From Aquanectria penicillioides (Eukaryota; Ascomycota; Sordariomycetes; Hypocreales; Nectriaceae), in the NCBI GenBank assembly GCA_003415625.1, contig PYIU01000002.1, positions 1,922,001-1,986,000 of the forward strand: 64,000 nucleotides of DNA, in the 5' to 3' direction. The notes under the pieces were generated by a model that saw only the letters and a program-made list of their open reading frames with translations, made no database searches and was not told where the DNA came from. Positions 62,020 to 64,000 of the stretch are shown here, piece after piece. Position 1 is the first letter of the stretch; every line of letters begins with the position of its first letter. Both the position numbers and the translations under genes were made by a program.

Positions 62020-62899
62020 TTAATTAAATATTCCCTTTATTTTTTTATTTAAGGGCACTAATAAATTATAGTTATTAGGATTCCTATAATAAGTATTTCA
62101 GTATATATATATAGGGAAGTATAGGCCAATTGCCCAACTCCTAAGGTTATAAGTTACAATAAAATAATATATATATATAATAAAATAATAAATAAAAAAT
62201 AAATTAAAATATATACTAAAATAATTAAAAAAAGTAAAGAAAAGGGATAGTAGTATTATATTTAATAAGGCTTTATCTTAATAAATTTAAACTGGCTTTT
62301 TAAAGTTAATAACAATAGGTAAAGTAGCCAATTAAAATAGTAGTAAATATATATATATGCCCTTTAGCTAAAGTCTAAAGACTGGCAAGAATAATAAAAA
62401 TTTCCTATCCCCTATAATTAATTAAGGGTTAAGTAATCTTCTTCTTTCTCTTCCTTTTCCTTTCTTAATCTATAAACTAAGCTTTCGGCAGTCTTAAGTA
62501 TGCTTTAATATTTGGAAGTATTTAATTAAATGCTTATGCATTATTTGCACTATTATTTCGCCTTATACGCCTTTATACTAATATATTAGCACTATACTAA
62601 ATTATTAAATTTTTCTATACATTTGCCCTAATTATAGTAGTGGGTTTTCTTTTTTTAGAATGTAAACTTATATTAATATCTTTACTTACTTTTAGTATTA
62701 TTTTTAATCCTAATACCCCCTATTTTTACAGAAGTAATAGGTTTTCCAGTATTTAGGAATTCCCAGATCTTTACAATTAATTGTCTACTACTTCTTTAGG
62801 TTCTTAATAATAGCTTGAAAGTATTACTAAAGAGTTTAATTAAACACTTTAGTATCTTTTTAAATAACTTAAAGGCTTCTCTTTACTATAACCTCTAAA

Positions 62900-63282
62900 T
62901 GTATTAGTGGATAGGGATATTAGCTAAAACATACACCCTACCCAAAAGGGTATAGGGTAAGCAGGTTCGGTTAAAGACCAAACAGCCTTCTTAAGTAGCT
63001 GCAAATAACTTAAAAGAGTGTTAAAGCATCTAATTGAATGCTTTAAAGTGTCCCTTAAAGAAAAGAAAGAAAGAAAATAGGGCAAAAAGTTATAAATAAA
63101 GTAATGTTATAAGGGGCTGCACTAGGACTTCAATAGGGTCCAAATGCAAGAAATTCAGAATTTCAAAAATAAAAATTAATTAGAAAAAACTGCCTGTTTA
63201 TTTCCTATGTCTTTAAGGTCCCTTTTATCTTCCTAACTAACCTAATGATAGATTAATCCACATTACCCTAGACCCCAACTTA
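62900..63282 (-). repeat. LTR 4 (5' LTR of copy B)
   Basis: 383 bp; followed directly by the same sequence that follows LTR 2. Contains the palindrome as GCATCTAATTGAATGC near 63,007-63,022. Confidence 0.9.
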
Positions 63283-64000
63283 ATACTATAAATTATAGTC
63301 CTTAAGAACTATACTTAAGACTAAAACCTTTAGAACTTAATAGACTTAAGTAAGAATAATAAGCCCTTTAATACTATAAAGAAGTAAACTATATTTATAA
63401 TTACTATTATAAAAGCTAAATATAATAAGGCAATCCCTTAAGAAAGATATAGATTAGAATTTTTAGTATACTATCCTTTAATCCTTAAGGAACACTAAAA
63501 GAAGTAGGCTAATATTAGAATTAAAGCATTTAAAGCTTAAGCAATATAGATATAAATTGCAAATACTATAAAATTAAGCATTTATGCCTTTATTTAATAG
63601 AACCTCTTTAATTAACTTTAGATTTAAATCTATTAAATTACCTTAAGGCAATTCATAAAGAAAATTATAAAGTAGCTAGCATTAAGTAAAACAAGCTTAA
63701 AAGAAAATACTTATAAATGCTATAGAGTAATACTTTAAGAAGCTAAATATATAAATATTAATCCTTAAACTTAATATATTAGCTAAAGTAAGGCTTATAT
63801 AAATAAAATATACTATAAAATTCTAAAGATCTAAAGGAATATTAAAATCTAAAACTTCCTTAATATTATTAAAAAGCGCTTTAAATTAATTTAAGTAAAT
63901 TGCTAATTAATAGACTTAATTATAAGCAAGATAAAGGGTAAGAAGCTAAAAGAAATACTTTTAGATTACACTAATATTTTTAGTATATTTATTACTATTA
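63283..64000 (+). mobile_element. Copia-like segment X, second copy (truncated by window end)
   Basis: Matches 47,682-48,399 with about nine differences by my count, almost all transitions (roughly 98-99% identity). It starts at exactly the same base after the LTR as the first copy. This is the start of the third part of the tandem pattern. Confidence 0.85.

Larger units (their letters stand above)
50872..63282 (-). mobile_element. Ty3/gypsy-type LTR retrotransposon, copy B (12,411 bp, RIP-degraded)
   Basis: Same structure and the same total length as copy A. Local offsets to A run from 15,601 to 15,603, so small indels exist but cancel. It ends next to the same right flank as A (ATACTATAAATT...), but its left flank ends TTAA, so there is no target-site duplication. 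This favours copy B being a recombinant or part of a tandem duplication over an independent insertion. Confidence 0.9.
34891..64000. other. AT-rich, RIP-affected repeat block
   Basis: From about 34,890 to the end, sequence is strongly AT-rich with very few intact ORFs. Copies of the same repeat differ almost only at C/T or G/A positions, and coding remnants carry CAA/CAG/CGA to stop changes, as RIP produces. The block holds two gypsy-type elements and two copia-like segments in tandem. It continues past the right edge. It could be subtelomeric, pericentromeric or an internal AT isochore; nothing here decides. Confidence 0.9.

Noticed and set aside
34891..64000. Centromere or subtelomere call for the AT-rich block
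   Set aside because: No telomeric TTAGGG array and no way to detect CENP-A from sequence; RIP-affected TE arrays occur elsewhere too.

Overview
This window comes from a filamentous ascomycete, most likely a Sordariomycete and possibly Hypocreales. The evidence is short (about 50-180 bp) GT-AG introns with CTAAC/CTGAC branch sites, fungal families such as a Zn(II)2Cys6 regulator, fused THI6, Utp10 and NDH-2, and an AT-rich transposon block whose copies differ almost only by C/T and G/A transitions, the signature of repeat-induced point mutation (RIP). The order is inferred; no marker here fixes the genus.

Positions 1-34,890 are a gene-bearing, normal-GC compartment. In order it holds the 5' end of an unidentified gene (-), an SGNH/IAH1-type esterase (-), UTP10 (+), a mitochondrial type II NADH dehydrogenase (+), the bifunctional thiamine enzyme THI6 (+), a Zn(II)2Cys6 transcription factor (-), 5-aminolevulinate synthase HEM1 (-), a large SAM-domain plus SNF2 ATPase of the ATRX/Rad54-like group (-), glutathione synthetase (+) and a mitochondrial single-strand DNA-binding protein (-). 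These are mostly housekeeping genes for ribosome biogenesis, respiration, thiamine, heme and glutathione, with no sign of a dedicated cluster. Four of them (UTP10, THI6, the Zn2Cys6 factor, the mitochondrial SSB) each need exactly one extra base inside a short C/G run to restore the family reading frame. That shared pattern looks more like a consensus error of the assembly than four pseudogenes.

At about 34,890 the sequence switches to very AT-rich DNA that continues to the end. It is a tandem array with a period of about 15.6 kb. Each unit has a 12,411-bp Ty3/gypsy-type LTR retrotransposon on the minus strand (383-bp LTRs at 35,271, 47,299, 50,872 and 62,900), followed by a 3,190-bp copia-like segment; the second copy of that segment runs off the window. 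The gypsy copies carry a recognisable gag knuckle, protease, RT and integrase, all damaged by RIP. Between pol and the 3' LTR there is an additional ~800-codon reading frame that I cannot assign to any family. A short palindrome (consensus GCATTYRATYRAATGC) recurs at least 17 times per element, in LTRs and in coding sequence in more than one reading phase. The extra ORF and the dispersed palindrome are the best candidates here for something undescribed.
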